Shown here: piece after piece, positions 34,021 to 45,496 of the stretch
How positions within the stretch are numbered: position 1 is the stretch's first letter
Layout: each line of letters begins with the position of its first letter
From: Amaurobius ferox
Taxonomy: Eukaryota; Arthropoda; Arachnida; Araneae; Amaurobiidae
DNA length: 64,000 nucleotides
NCBI GenBank assembly: GCA_951213105.1
Contig: OX578152.1
Span: 69,532,180-69,596,179 of the forward strand
Direction: 5' to 3'
Translations under genes and position numbers: made by a program
Notes under the pieces: model-generated
What the model saw: only the letters and a program-made list of their open reading frames with translations
Told to the model about the DNA's origin: nothing
The model's database searches: none

Positions 34021-34939
34021 CCTTTACATATGTTTTGTATTTTAGGAAAAATAGAAACAAAGGACATTTTTATAGGTTTTGGTGGAGAATAACTGCCTTG
34101 AATTTATATACATAACTGAATTTATGTATGTAAATTCAAGACAGTATTTCATTTCTCTGTATATAACATGGATCCTCGGTAGTACGAATAAAAACTATTT
34201 AATCTATCAAAATGCAAAATACGATTATAGTTTTAGTGTATATTATAGTTATAGTTTACTATTATATAGTTTACTATTATAGTTATAGTTTAATACTATT
34301 TAGATTATTTGTTTGACACTAAGAATGTACGCAAGAATAATGCTCAGAATTTTGTTCAAAGAAGCTTTAATAGTTATAGAAATACATATGTTAGTTTCAC
34401 ATGTTTGTCCTTTAAATAGCACTTTTTAAATATATTTTCTGCAAGGAGATATATTTTTCTAGAGGCGTCTTAACTGCGAAGGAATATAGTGTTTAAATTA
34501 ATGTCTTGTGACCAATAAACTTGATTTGAGGGGTTGTCTTTCTTCTATCTCGAATTATATTTAGCTTTAAATATGTGAAAGTTTAATTATTTATCTCAAT
34601 AAATGTTAATTTTGATTTCTGTCCCTCATTACGCCATAAATTGAAAGGTGTATGGTATTATTTAAGTTAAGGGATATGGTATTATTTAAGTTTCCTGAAA
34701 GCTTATATGAATTTGCAACACCATCAGGTGGAAATAAAAGTTTAAATTTCAGGAAGGAGGCAGTTTAAAAAGACTCAAATTTCCTGAAGGATTACTTTTT
34801 TTTATTATTTTATTGCCTAATTCGTGTTGAATCCTAGTTGGGAAAGGGTACATTATTAAAATGCTTATATTTTATGAATACTAAAGTATTGTATTTCTTT
34901 CAATGCTCTGGTTCAGCAACTAATTTTTGAAATAAAATA
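34021..34939. other. AT-rich sequence, nothing recognised
   Basis: Short low-complexity TATAGTTTACTATTATAG repeats at 34220-34290 only. Confidence 0.5.
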
Positions 34940-35396
34940 AAAAAAAGCTTAAATTACATGGTTTTAGTAAAATGTACTAAAAAGTAAAAGATAATTTTAA
35001 GCTATCACAACATTCTTGATCATATGCAACTAAAAATAAAACCATCGGGCAGCCATAAAAGAATTGTATTTGGACATTAACATAATTTTAAGGAACAGAT
35101 GAAAGTGATAACATAGAAATGAAATATATAAGAATGATTATATTAAACTCATTTAAAATTTTCTTTGATAATTTTGATTTAATAATTCATCATTCTTATA
35201 TATATATATATATATGATTTCTATGTTATTATTTCTATTGTTCCTTAAAATTCTGTTAATATTCAAATACAATTTTTTATAGGCGCCCCATAATTTTATT
35301 TTTAGTCTCATATGACCAAGAATGTTGTGATAGCTAAAAATTATTTTTTACATTTTAGTGCATTTTACTAAAACTGCAACTTAAAAAGATTTTTTT
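34940..35396. repeat. foldback element, arms of about 200 bp
   Basis: The left arm 34940-35140 (GGTTTTAGTAAAATG, TCACAACATTCTTG, TTTTAAGGAACA) is mirrored by 35200-35396 (TTGTTCCTTAAAA, CAAGAATGTTGTGA, CATTTTACTAAAACTG). The loop contains (TA)n at 35199-35214. Confidence 0.8.
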
Positions 35397-35403
35397 ATAT
35401 TTT

Positions 35404-36347
35404 ATTACTTTCCTTATTTACATAATGTATAAGGAAAGTATTGTGACGGGGTCGAAAATTCGAATTCGAGTTTTCGACGGGAGAGCACGTTTCAAGCATC
35501 CCTGATCACGAATCAAACATTTTTGGAGTGATGTCTGTGTGTGTGTGTGTGAAAGTATGTGTGTGTGTGTGTGTCAGTGGTTCTGTGGAGACGATAACTG
35601 ACGAACGAATGGACCGATTTGAACCAAATTTGGTACAAAAATCACAATCCGAAAACACTGGAAACCCATTGTTTTTATACGCAATCGAATGTTCAGAACC
35701 CCCCTAAATTTTCAAATGAAATTTTAAAAAAATCGTCAAAAAATCAAAACCACTAATAAAGTTACGCAAATAGACATTTCTTATGTAATTTTTCATTAGA
35801 AAACGATTGACATAAATTTTAGAACGCTAAAATAAACCGTTCTCAAGATATTGCACATTTTTGAAAAAAATTATCAAAAAGTCATATAAAATAAAAAAAA
35901 TATTTCCTATTGAGAAACATGTTCACTTTTCATATGTAATACCATGCGATAAATTGGGTGACATCATTCTCGTGGATCTAGCTCGTTCCATTCATGAAAA
36001 AAGATGCTTTGAGTAATACTTTTGTATTTGAACGCCAATAGTCATTTATCTGCTGTAAGAATAACCTATTTCTTCGTCTATAACGCTTGGCGAGATATTG
36101 GCGACGAATTTGGCGGAATGTCGCCAACTTGGCGACTTTTTGAAATGTTGCCAAATTAACGAAAATCTCGCCAAATGGATAAAAATGACGCTAAATCAAT
36201 GAAAATGACGACCAATTGTCAAAAATTCAATATCTTGGAAAGATTATTAGTATCTACTATAAGAAAAACCTATTTTTTACTGTAAAAGTAGTAAATTCAT
36301 TACATTATATAAGGAAAGTCATGTGTTGCCCACATCAGATTTTTTTT
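35404..36347 (+). repeat. R920 repeat, full-length plus-strand copy
   Basis: Begins with a short palindrome (ACTTTCCTTATTTACATAATGTATAAGGAAAGT), then TTGTGACGGGGTCGAAAATT, a GT microsatellite (35528-35575), ACGATAACTGACGAACGAAT, an internal TTGGCGAC/GTCGCCAA cluster, and ends TATAAGGAAAGTCATGTGTT followed by CACATCAG and a T-run. There is no ORF. The class is unknown; it may be a non-autonomous element whose boundaries are set by the clean insertion at 41059. Confidence 0.75.
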
Positions 36348-36780
36348 CTTCAAGCTTTTGCTCAATAATGGAAATTTGTATTATTTGATTTGAAATTAAT
36401 TTAATTTAAATAATTATATGGTTTATATTTGGTTAGAGGGTCGTGTGATAACGAATCCCCCTGTGCTTAGAGATATTAGGAGTGCAAGACTTGTACCTAC
36501 ATTCTGATAATGCTCGCGAGACAAACAGAACTGATTACTATGGATTATTAATGCTTGAAAAAGTGGGGGGGATAAGCTCTCTGATGGATCTGGAAATTAT
36601 TTTCCAATACAATTTTCTCCGCCCCAGTGGCGAGTGCCGCCAACAGAATTTTCGAGGCCCTATTTAGCATGTCGTAACAAATTGACGTCAGAAGTGATAT
36701 TTCTGGAAACTTGACAAACATATATGTAGTGACTAGAAAAGCGATGGAGTTGAAAGAGATTATGGCTTCGATCAAAGCTA
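36348..36780 (+). other. probable internal gypsy sequence, not decodable
   Basis: Lies between an R920 copy and a recognisable integrase tail on the same strand. No domain can be read. Confidence 0.3.
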
Positions 36781-36881
36781 ATGAAGGATGATTCCAGGAA
36801 TGCAACAAAGTGTGGCTGTTCAATCCTTGGCAACGACCAAGATTTTCGCCTAAACTACACAACTAGGAAGGACCCTACGTC

Positions 36882-38103
36882 ATAAAGAAAAAAATCTGAT
36901 GTGGGCAGCACATGACTTTCCTTATATAATGCAATGAATTTACTACTTTTACAGTAAAATAAATCTGATGTGAGCAGCACATGACTTTCCTTATATAATG
37001 CAACGAATTTACTACTTTTACAATAAAAAAAAATCTGATGTGGGCAGCACATGACTTTCCTTATATAATGCAATGAATTTACTACTTTTACAGTAAAATA
37101 AATCTGATGTGAGCAGCACATGACTTTCCTTATATAATGCAACGAATTTACTACTTTTACAATAAAAAAAAATCTGATGTGGGCAGCACATGACTTTCCT
37201 TATATAATGCAATGAATTTACTACTTTTACAGTAAAAAAAAAATAGATTATTTTTATAGTAGATATTTATATTCCTTCTAAGATGCTGAATTTTCGTCAA
37301 TGAGTCGTCATTTTCATTGATTTAGCGTCATTTTTATCCATTTGGCGAGTTTTTCGTTAATTTAGCAACATTTAAAAAAGGCGCCAAGTTGGCGACATTC
37401 CACCAAATTCGTCGCCAAAATCTCGCCAAGCGTTATGGACGGAGAAATAAGTTATTCTTACAGCAGATAAATGACTATTGGTGTTCAAATACAAAAGTAT
37501 TATTCAAAGTATCTTTGTTCATGAATGGAACGAGCTATATCCACGAGAATGATGACACCAAATTTATCGCATGGTATTACATATGAAAAGTGAACATGTT
37601 TCTCAATAGGATATATATATATTTTTATTTTATATGACTTTTTGATATTTTTTTTGAAAAATGTGCAATATCTCGAGAAGGGTTCATGTTAGCGTTTAAA
37701 AATTTATGTCAATCGTTTTCTAATGAAAAATTACATAAGAAATGCCTATTTGCGTAACTTTATTAGAGGTTTTGATTTTTTGACGACTTTTTCAAAATCT
37801 CACTTGAATATTTAGGGGGGGTTCTGAACATTCGATTGCTTATAAAAACAATAGGCTTCCAGTGTTTACGGATTGTAATTTTTGTACCAAATTTCGTTCG
37901 AATCGGTCCATTCTTTCGTCAGCTATCGTCTCCACAGACTCACTGACATACACACATACTTTCACACACACAGACATCACTTCAAAAATGTTAGATTCGT
38001 GATCATGGATGCTTGAAACGTGCTCTCCCGTTGAGAACTCGAATTCGAATTTTCGACCCCGTCACAATACTTTCCTTATACATTATTGTATATAAGGAAA
38101 GTA
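36882..38103 (-). repeat. R920 repeat, minus-strand copy with amplified end
   Basis: Mirror image of 35404-36347, ending in CACAATACTTTCCTTATACA and a short palindrome. With the plus copy it forms an inverted repeat with arms of about 0.9 kb across 35404-38103. Confidence 0.8.
36889..37240. repeat. five tandem copies of a 69-bp unit (R920 terminus)
   Basis: Units start AAATCTGATGTGGGCAGCAC or AAATCTGATGTGAGCAGCAC at about 36891, 36961, 37029, 37099 and 37168. The GGG and GAG types alternate, so a 138-bp dimer was duplicated. Each is the inverted end of R920 (TATAAGGAAAGTCATGTG). Confidence 0.85.
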
Positions 38104-38230
38104 ATAATAAACAGTGCCATTTATCGAATTCGAAAATCATCTTCAACTAAACCAAAAGTCATCCACATCGATAGATTGGCGCCATATTTTGGATCACAGT
38201 AGATTGATATTGTCCAGGACGTGCAGTCTT

Positions 38231-38400
38231 AAAGAGGGGGGCAGTGTTAAAAACATGTAAAATGCTCTCACTGGAGTTGCTTTTGAAAATCATGGAGAAA
38301 ACAATCCCACAGTCAATCTTTCCTATGATGTCAATCTAGGATTGCCATTTGCTGAAATTTGGAAGAGCGGTTTCCTGATTTAGTGGAGCCTGCCTTGTTT
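38231..38400 (+). mobile_element. polypurine tract and 5' part of a gypsy 3' LTR
   Basis: AAAGAGGGGGGCAG (38231-38244) is a polypurine tract, the primer site for plus-strand synthesis. It is followed directly by an LTR start TGTTAAAAACATGTAAAATG that matches the solo LTR at 4274. The LTR match fades near 38400. Confidence 0.75.
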
Positions 38401-38554
38401 AAAATCTAATTTAAAGATACTTTTATTTATTATATTTTTAAAAATAACTTTGCGAATATATATGTCTTTTTTTAGAAACTGTTACACTTACATAAAATGA
38501 GACTTTTCAAAGTAGTATTTTTTCCATTAAAACGCATATCTAGAAGCTGAAATC
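38401..38554. other. AT-rich joining sequence
   Basis: Nothing recognised. Confidence 0.4.
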
Positions 38555-39069
38555 ATCTAGCCTTTCATATGTAATATCATGCAATAAATTTGGTGACATC
38601 ATTTTTGTGGATCTAGCTTGTTCCATTCATTAGAAAATATACTTTGAGGTAATACTTTTGTAGTTGGACGATAATAGTTATTTATCTGCTATAAGAATGA
38701 CTTATTTCTCCACTTGGCAAGATTTTGGCGACGAATTTGGCGAAATGTCGTTAGCGACTTATTAAATATTGCCAAATTAATGAGAATATCGCCAAATTGA
38801 TATAACTGACGTTAAATCAATGAAAATGACGATTACTTGACGAAAATTCAATATCTCGGAAAGAATATAAGAATCTACGAGTACTATAAAAATAACCTAT
38901 TTTTCCGTCCATAACGTTTGGATAAAATTTTGGTGACGAATTTTTTGGAATATCTTTAACTTGGCGACTTTTTAAATGTTACCAAATTGACGAAAATGTT
39001 ACCTAATTGATAAATATTCGCGAAATTGATGAAACTGACGCTGAATCAATGAAATGACGACTAATTGAT
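38555..39069 (+). repeat. old R920 copy with internal duplication
   Basis: GTAATATCATGCAATAAATT, GATCTAGCTTGTTCCATTCA and two successive, diverged TGGCGACGAATT blocks. More diverged than the other R920 copies around it. Confidence 0.65.
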
Positions 39070-39189
39070 GAAAGTTCAGAATTTTAAATTTGGACTCATA
39101 GTGATTAATAAGAGCAGAATTAACAGTTCCACCCTAAGAAAACTCTTAATTTGCAGATATAATTTATTACCTTGCAATAAGTAGTTTTA
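39070..39189 (-). pseudogene. Naiad copy B, RT motif B fragment
   Basis: On the minus strand LLQGNKLYLQIKS is followed, after a frameshift, by GGTVNSALINHYESKFK, which aligns with ITQGDNIYLQTSGVPQGGCS and the following helix of Naiad copy A. It is the continuation of the RT interrupted at 43415 by the gypsy element, and fixes where that element inserted. Confidence 0.6.
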
Positions 39190-39273
39190 TAAAGCTTTTT
39201 CTGGTGATGAGGTTAGGAAAACACTCACTCGCTATTTAAGACTTCACAAAACATCACACCATTTCGTAATACA
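39190..39273 (-). repeat. 3' LTR remnant of the gypsy element
   Basis: GATGTTTTGTGAAGTCTTAA through CTCATCACCAGAAAAAGC, matching the 5' LTR tail. Confidence 0.68.
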
Positions 39274-40008
39274 AAAAATCTGATGTGGGCAACACATGAC
39301 TTTCCTTATATAATGTAATGATTTACTATTTTTACAGTAAAAAAATAGGTTTTTCTTATAGTAGATACTAATATTCTTTCCAAGACATTGAATTTTCGAC
39401 AATTAGTCGTCATTTTCATTGATTTAGCGTCGTTTTTATCCATTTGGCGAGATTTTCGTTAATTTGGCAACATTTCAAAAAGTCGCCAAGTTGGCGACAT
39501 TCCGCCAAATTCGTCCCCAAAATCTCGCCAAGCGTTATGCACAAAGAAATAAGTTATTCTTACAGCAGATAAATGAGTATTGGCGTTCAAATACAAAAGT
39601 ATTACTCAGAGTATCTTTTTTCATGAATGGAACGAGCTAGATCCACGAGAATGATGTCACCCAATTTATCGCATGGTATTACATATGAAAAGTGAACATA
39701 TTTATCAATAGGAAATATTTTATTTTATTTTATATGACTTTTTGATAATTTTTTTGAAAAATGTACAATAACTCGAGAGCGATTCGTGTTAGCATTCTAA
39801 AATTTATGTCAATCGTTTTCTAATGAAAAATTACATAAGAAATGTCTATTTGCGTAACTTTATTAGTGGTTTTGATTTTTTGACGATTTTTTCAAAATTT
39901 CATTCGAAAATTTAGGGGGGTTCTGAACATTCGATTATGTATAAAAACAATAGGCTTCCAGTATTTACGGATTGTGATTTTTGTACCAAATTTGGTTCAA
40001 ATCGGTCC
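39274..40008 (-). repeat. R920 copy, truncated at the gypsy junction
   Basis: Inverse of R920 from its T-rich 3' end to AAATCGGTCCA; the rest, with the GT microsatellite, is missing where gypsy protease sequence begins. Confidence 0.8.
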
Positions 40009-40689
40009 AATTGAGGTAGCTTCTCCCCCTGGTTGGAAGATACTATCACATTTCTCTAGTAGACTGTTAAGTTGACTTCTCTGAGTAGCTGTCAGATTCT
40101 CTTCTCCACTTTCCCGCAACTGATAAACGTTAATCAGAACTTGTCTATCCTCGTGGATTCTACATTGGGTTGGGTGCTCAATTCCTCTCCAAATGGACAA
40201 GTGTGATTTGGGTTATCACAAAAATACCAGCATTTGTTCTTTACGTCAAGAATAATACCCGCAGATTTCAGAAATTCTGTTCCAAGAAGAGTTCGATTTC
40301 CAGTAGCCTTTGGAAGGACGATGGAATCCGTCAACACTTTCTTTCCTTCAATTTCTATTATCATTTGGGCAGTGTAGCAATCAACAAGAGACTGCTGACC
40401 ACCTGCCAGACTTATTGTCAACTTCGTGTTTTGAAATGATAGTCCATGCTCTTTGAATACTTTAAACATCTTTTCTTCCCAATGGAATGTGAAGATCCTT
40501 TATCAGCGCATACTCTACCTTTTCTTCCACAGAATGTTATGTCTACTAGGGTAACTTGAGGACCCTTAGTGAATGCTGAGAATACTTCTATGCTATTTGA
40601 GGAAACTTCCTTTTTGATTGGGGAACAATCCAGATATTTAGCTTTAATGAATCCAGGTCCTCCGCATCCATAACATATCTTAACGAAGG
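40009..40689 (-). pseudogene. gypsy zinc knuckle, protease and pre-RT segment
   Basis: A degenerate knuckle CYGCGGPGFIKAKYLDC is followed by a protease whose DTG-type active site reads CADKGSSHSIG (Thr to Lys, inactivating). Then LTISLAGGQQSLVDCY, NRTLLGTEFLKSAGIILDVK and, in another frame, LTATQRSQLNSLLEKCDSIF, the segment normally just before RT. So in this element protease leads directly to RT, the canonical Ty3 order. Sequence stops at the R920 junction near 40008. Confidence 0.78.
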
Positions 40690-42570
40690 TCTTTCTTCTG
40701 GAATATATTTGAATTATTTTCCTCTGTTAAGAGGTACAGTTTTCTTAACGGGATCAAAACTTCCGGTTGTGTGCATTTCTTTTGATTTGGATATCTTTTT
40801 CTGTTCATTAGGCAAGGAATTTCTCAAGTTTTCGTACGCGTCCAGTTTATCAGCTAAATCTGAGGGAGAAATTATCTGTTCCCACTCATACAAGTAATGT
40901 TCTTTGCATTCCGGAGTGCTGCGTTTTTTCATTTGATCAGAGATAATCAAATTCTGCAACTGCTCAAAAGTGGAAATGTTCAATTTTGATATCCATCCCT
41001 CAAAAAAACCCCTTCTGATTTTGAAATAGAAATCTTTCCACGTGCAATCAATGCTTTTTACTTTCCTTATATACATAATGTATAAGGAAAGTATTGTGAC
41101 GGGGTCGAAAATTCGAATTCGAGTTTTCGACGGGAGAGCACGCTTCAAGCATCCCTGATCACGAATCAAACATTTTTGAAGTGATGTCTGTGTGTGTGTG
41201 TGTCAGTGAGTCTGTGGAGACGATAACTGACGAACGAATGGATCGATTCGAACCAAATTTGGTACAAAAATCACAATCCGTAAACACTGGAAGCCTATTG
41301 TTTTTATACGTAATCGAATGTTCAGAACCCCCCTAAATTTTCGAATGAAATTTTGAAAAAATCGTCAAAAAATCAAAACCGCTAATAAAGTTACGCAAAT
41401 AGACATTTCTTATGTAATTTTTCATTAGAAAACGATTGGCATAAATTTTAGAACGATAATATGAACCGTTCTCGAGATATTGTACATTTTTCAAAAAAAT
41501 TATGAAAAAGTCGCATAAAAAAAAAATCCTATTGAGAAACATGTTCACTTTTCATATGTAATACCATGCGATAAATAGAGTGACATCATTCTCGTGGATC
41601 TAGCTCGTTCCATTCATGAAAAAATATACTTTGATTAATACTTTTGTATTTGAACGCCAATAGTCATTTATCTGTTGTAAGAATAAATTTTTTCTTAGTG
41701 CATAGCGCTTGGCGAGATTTTGGCGACGAATTTGGCGGAATGTCGCCAACTTGGCGACTTTTTTGAAATGTTTCCAAATTAATGAAAATCTCGCCAAATG
41801 GATAAAAATGATGCTAAATCAATGAAAATGACGACTAATTGTCGAAAATTCAATATCTTGGAAAGAATATTAGTATCTACTATATGAAAATCCTATTTTT
41901 TTACTGTAAAAGTAGTAAATTCATTACATCATATAAGGAAAGTCATGTGTTGCCCACATCAGATTTTTTTATGTTGAGAAAATAACTTTCGAAACCTTTC
42001 TGCCGTCAATTTAAATCGTTGCAAAAGGATGCCACGGATGTGAGAATAATTCTTAAATTTTCTTCAGGCTCTCTAGCAATGAGTTTTGAAATTTCGTTAG
42101 ACAGTGCTCCTATGAGATGAGTCGCCCACAGGTCTTCCGAAATTTTTAGGATCTTCATTTGTCTTTCAAATAAGACTAAACACAAGTGCATATCATCTAT
42201 TTTAGGGTTGAAACTTGGCAAAATATTCTTTAGGTCCACTTTCATATGAGAATTTTCCTGTTGAATAACTGTGGATGCAGTTTCTTTCTGACTGGCCAAC
42301 TGTAGCCTTAGCTTTTCTATATCAAATTCTTCATTTTGCTTTTCCACCTTTTCTTTTTCTAGTTGTTCTTTTCTCTTTGTTCGTCTTCCAGTCTTTCCGA
42401 AATAATACCCTCAAAAAAATTTCTTACAAATTCTTCATCCTCCTCGTACGCCTTGCTCTTTAGAATAATATCCCAAGTTCAAGGACTTTCAGATCACCTT
42501 TCCCGTTTTCTCCTAATTCAGTCGCTAGTTGTTTCAGATAAACTTTTTTCCCTTTCGCTAAGAATGCCAT
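40690..42570 (-). pseudogene. gypsy gag, frameshifted and split by R920
   Basis: ATG at 42570 opens MAFLAKGKKVYLKQLATELG, aligning with the start of the young element at 59839. Downstream segments include EKQNEEFDIEKLRLQLASQ, LPSFNPKIDDMHLCLVLFER and REPEENLRIIL. After a frameshift comes LLQRFKLTAERFRKLFSQHK, then the R920 insertion, then SIDCTWKDFYFKIRRGFFEG, DQMKKRSTPECKEHYL and PSDLADKLDAYENL. Gag forms the particle that packages the RNA. Several frameshifts make it non-functional. Confidence 0.8.
41059..41966 (+). repeat. R920 copy cleanly inserted in gypsy gag
   Basis: Removing it rejoins the gag codons for SQHK and SIDCTWKD without loss, so its ends are defined: TACTTTCCTTATATACATAA at the left and CACATCAGATTTTTT at the right, with T-runs at both joints. 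Confidence 0.85.
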
Positions 42571-43103
42571 CGTTATCTTTGCTATTCTTTTACAAATATG
42601 AATGCTCAATTCACTTAAATTCGAAAATTGTTCCAAATGATTTAAAATTATATTGTTCTAAACCTTCTAAATGAAGAGGCAGAAATCATGCTCACTTCAA
42701 TAATTCAAAGAAATAGAATTTTCGTCTTTGAGTGGCTCAAGAACAACATTATTATCAAATTTATATTTATTTTAAATATCTCATAAATATCACTTTAATT
42801 TACTTAAAATCAATAGTATGTATCCAATTTTATCCATTAAGGTTTCAAAACTTCAACTTATTATTCTATTATTACGACTTACACACAATAGTACATTCAA
42901 AATAACATTAAAACGGAAGTACGAACGATTTCAAAATTCTTCTATGTCAGGATTGACAGCATCAATTTATTCCATTTAAGCCAGGGTGGCTCTTAACTTT
43001 TAATTTTTTAAAACATGGTTATGTTAATTAAAAATTACTTATCTGACTTCCACTGACTACAGATGAATATAGAATGTTCCTAACTTTACCGAGGATTCGG
43101 GGA
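42571..43103 (-). other. leader of the gypsy element
   Basis: About 530 bp between the primer-binding-like site and the gag ATG; AT-rich, no ORF. Confidence 0.55.
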
Positions 43104-43121
43104 CCGCTTGTTGGGTGCCAC

Positions 43122-43414
43122 TATTTAGAAGGCTTTTTCTGGTGATGAGGTTAGGAAAACACTCACTCGCCATTTAAGACTTCACAAAACATCACAACAT
43201 TTAACAATACAAAAAAAATTACAAATCTGTTACAAAGCATAGCTAGGATTAGCTATATATTACAAACACGTTGGCTATGTGCTTCGATCGCCATCTCGAA
43301 CTTGAATAAATTGTAAACAAAAAGAAATGTTCTTAAGTCTGGTTGAGTGCTGCCATCTAGTGTCCTTTTGGGGAAATGCAAAATGTCTCTTACACAGTTT
43401 TTAAATATAACACA
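43122..43414 (-). repeat. 5' LTR of the gypsy element
   Basis: About 290 bp; its 80-bp tail (GTGATGTTTTGTGAAGTCTT...CTCATCACCAGAAAAAGC) recurs at 39190-39273. It is followed by the primer-binding-like TGGCACCC. Confidence 0.7.
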
Positions 43415-44040
43415 TTTCAAAAGGGGAAGGGTGTGCACATAGGAATGTTCAAAAACCAAATTTTGTCTATTATAAAAGGATTTAATTAAATTCCGAATTA
43501 CATTAAATATATCTTTAATATCAATGTTATTAAATAAGTCCTTAAAATCAAATGTTTAAAATTCTATGATATTTATAGGGTCTAATTTTCGAATTAAATG
43601 ATAGCTGTTATTAATAATATGGGAAGAGGAAGTACCTACTATACTTGAAGTAATTTTATTAAGAATAGCCAAAAGGGATTTACTAGCAACAGTTGCATAA
43701 GATTTATGTCCAATAGGGACTGATTTGAACGAGATTGGGTTTTTATGAAATTTTGGTATCATAACTACATAAGGGAAATTTCGATTGTTGCAAGGTAATT
43801 TTAAAAGTTTATAAAATGCATTAATTTTCTTATATACGATTGTTGCTGAATAATTAGTGCATTTAAATATCTTATTATGATTAAGGAAGTTAATTAAAAT
43901 TTGCACATAATAATGTTTGCAAATGATAGCATAATTATTTGCAGCTTTATCCACATACGTGATAACCAAGTTTGATTTCAGTTCATTTATTGTCAGTTTC
44001 AATTTTGAACAAGAAAGATTAATGAGGCATAAGGCATTGA
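43415..44040 (-). pseudogene. Naiad copy B, RT N-terminal half
   Basis: Minus-strand frame reads CSKLKLTINELKSNLVITYV, DKAANNYAIICKHYYVQILI, NFPYVVMIPKFHKNPISFKS, VASKSLLAILNKI, and on to a stop at NIIEF; then FDFKDLFNNIDIKDIF and NRQNLVFEHSYVHTLPLL. These are RT fingers and motif 1-2 (PKFHKNP) and motif A (FDFKDL) of a Penelope-like enzyme. It stops at 43414 where the gypsy LTR starts. The TAA just before motif A disables it. Confidence 0.78.
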
Positions 44041-44099
44041 TTATGAAACACTTTCCAACTGAAATGGAATTTTATTTAAACATCTCTAAAATGTGATAT

Positions 44100-45065
44100 A
44101 TTCAGCGCTGATATATTTTATATTATTACAGTACTACAATAGTTTATTATATTTGAAAACTTAAAACTTCATCGAAAAAAAATGAACTTTATTCAAATGA
44201 CATGGTCGAAATATAAATCGCCTGGCTGGCTCTTTATGTAAAAGCAATGAATATTTCATTCATCTTTCTTTTATTCCAGACTTCAGAGATAAATAATTTT
44301 GCGTGAAAAGAAATTCAGCAATTCTTATACAACTCATCTTACAGTCACTTGTTTACGTTCTGCATCCATTAAAATTAGGAATCGTTATATTTGTAATCAA
44401 AGTTTGCTGATCATTTAAACTAAAAAAAAAAAAAAAAATTGCGTTGGCACAGAATACATATGCACAGAAAATACGCAAAAACAAAGCAGTTTTAGGACGG
44501 ATGCAAGGTTAAATATAGATTTAAAGAACTTTAAACATCACGATTTTTATACTGGGAAAAAATATAGATGCCATATTTTATTTTGAAGTAGGTCACGCGA
44601 TCTCTTCGTATAATATGGGTTGAGACCCAGACCGTCCGACTCGTCAACAAGGACTTGAGCATCTATTTGGACGGCCGACGTATAATATGGGTGTAATTAT
44701 TATATTAATTTTTATTTAAAAACTTCTGAACATATTTTGTTGAAATTTTTATATATTTTATGGGACAATTTGAATATTTCCTAAAATCTCGAATCAATTT
44801 GTGAATTTTAAATTTGCTTAAAAAATGTTTTAAAAATTATATCCCATAGGGTTTAATGTATTTCACTTTTCCAACCCGGATTCAATCCAAAACTAATTGG
44901 GTGATATTATTCATTTACATTCCCATATGCTGTTCCACAAACTGCCTGAACAACATACTAAAATTTCATTTTGATAAAGTCATTTTTACGGCAGTTATCG
45001 TGCGAACGGACAGACAGACAGAATAAACAGAGGTCATAAACACTTTTAAACTATGTTGGAAAGTG
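44100..45065 (-). repeat. R960 repeat, copy 2, inserted in Naiad copy B
   Basis: Inverse of 19275-20480, from AAAACTTCATCGAAAAAAAA to AGTGTTAATG, with GTGCGAACGGACAGACAGAC inverted. A SINE fragment lies inside at 44620-44678. Confidence 0.75.
44620..44678 (-). mobile_element. 5'-truncated SINE copy
   Basis: 59 bp of the SINE 3' end (TTGAGACCCAGACCGTCCGA through TTTGGACGGCCGAC) flanked by a perfect 13-bp duplication CGTATAATATGGG (44607-44619, 44679-44691). Confidence 0.82.
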
Positions 45066-45496
45066 TTAATGATTAAAAATAGGTTTATAATTGAAGGCAT
45101 GTAACCAGTGAGAAGTTTGATCTCAGTCGGATTGTTCACCTTCCACATTTCAAAAGCTTCGTCAGGATAATTTTTACTACATGCAGTTTTCACTACATTT
45201 TTCGAAGTCAATATTTATTTGTTTAATGAAAAGTTTATGATTAAAGGTATTTTGAACCCGAAATTTAGTGCCATAAAGCATAAGATTTTTGAGTATTGAA
45301 TTTTGAGCTACTTTGAGATCACAAGTAATTACGTGTTTGTGATTGCTATCAATAAATTTAGAATAATTTTAGAATAATTTGGAAGGTGGCATATATAAGG
45401 ATAGGCGGGAATGGACACTGCATTATGTTGAATTAAGAGAGACTTGGAAGTGCCATTGTAAATGAATATTTGCCTACTTACTGAGTATTATATTAA
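45066..45496 (-). pseudogene. Naiad copy B, central CxC-domain region
   Basis: Minus-strand SNHKHVITCDLKVAQNSILK, LMLYGTKFRVQNTFNHK, IKQINIDFEK, then, after a frameshift, VVKTACSKNYPDEAFEMWKV. This aligns with the SSHGHIITVDLSIVQDDILR to ACSHSIPIEAFHLWK segment of copy A, which lies between endonuclease and RT. Confidence 0.75.

Larger units (their letters stand above)
36781..38205 (+). pseudogene. Ty3/gypsy integrase C-terminal end, split by R920
   Basis: 36781-36881 encodes KVWLFNPWQRPRFSPKLHN, a stop (TAG 36864-36866, where a Trp is usual), EGPYV. 38104-38202 continues with SAIYRIRKSSSTKPK and VIHIDRLAPYFGSQ, then TAG. This is the end of a gypsy polyprotein, a region that helps integrase bind DNA. 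R920 DNA (36882-38103) interrupts it, and the Trp-to-stop change shows the copy was already dead or died afterwards. Confidence 0.72.
39190..43414 (-). mobile_element. canonical-order Ty3/gypsy element, deleted and invaded
   Basis: On the minus strand, in order: an LTR (about 43122-43414, starting TGTGTTATATTTAAAAACTG), a primer-binding-like site TGGCACCCAACAAGCGG (43104-43120), a leader, gag, zinc knuckle, protease, the first residues of the region before RT, and a partial 3' LTR (39190-39273). The rest of RT, RNase H and integrase are deleted. Two R920 copies lie inside (39274-40008 and 41059-41966). Sequence on either side is one Naiad RT gene. Confidence 0.75.

Noticed and set aside
36855..37212. 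Repeating minus-strand frame with ALYKESHVL units
   Set aside because: Product of the 69-bp tandem units from the R920 end, not a repeat protein.
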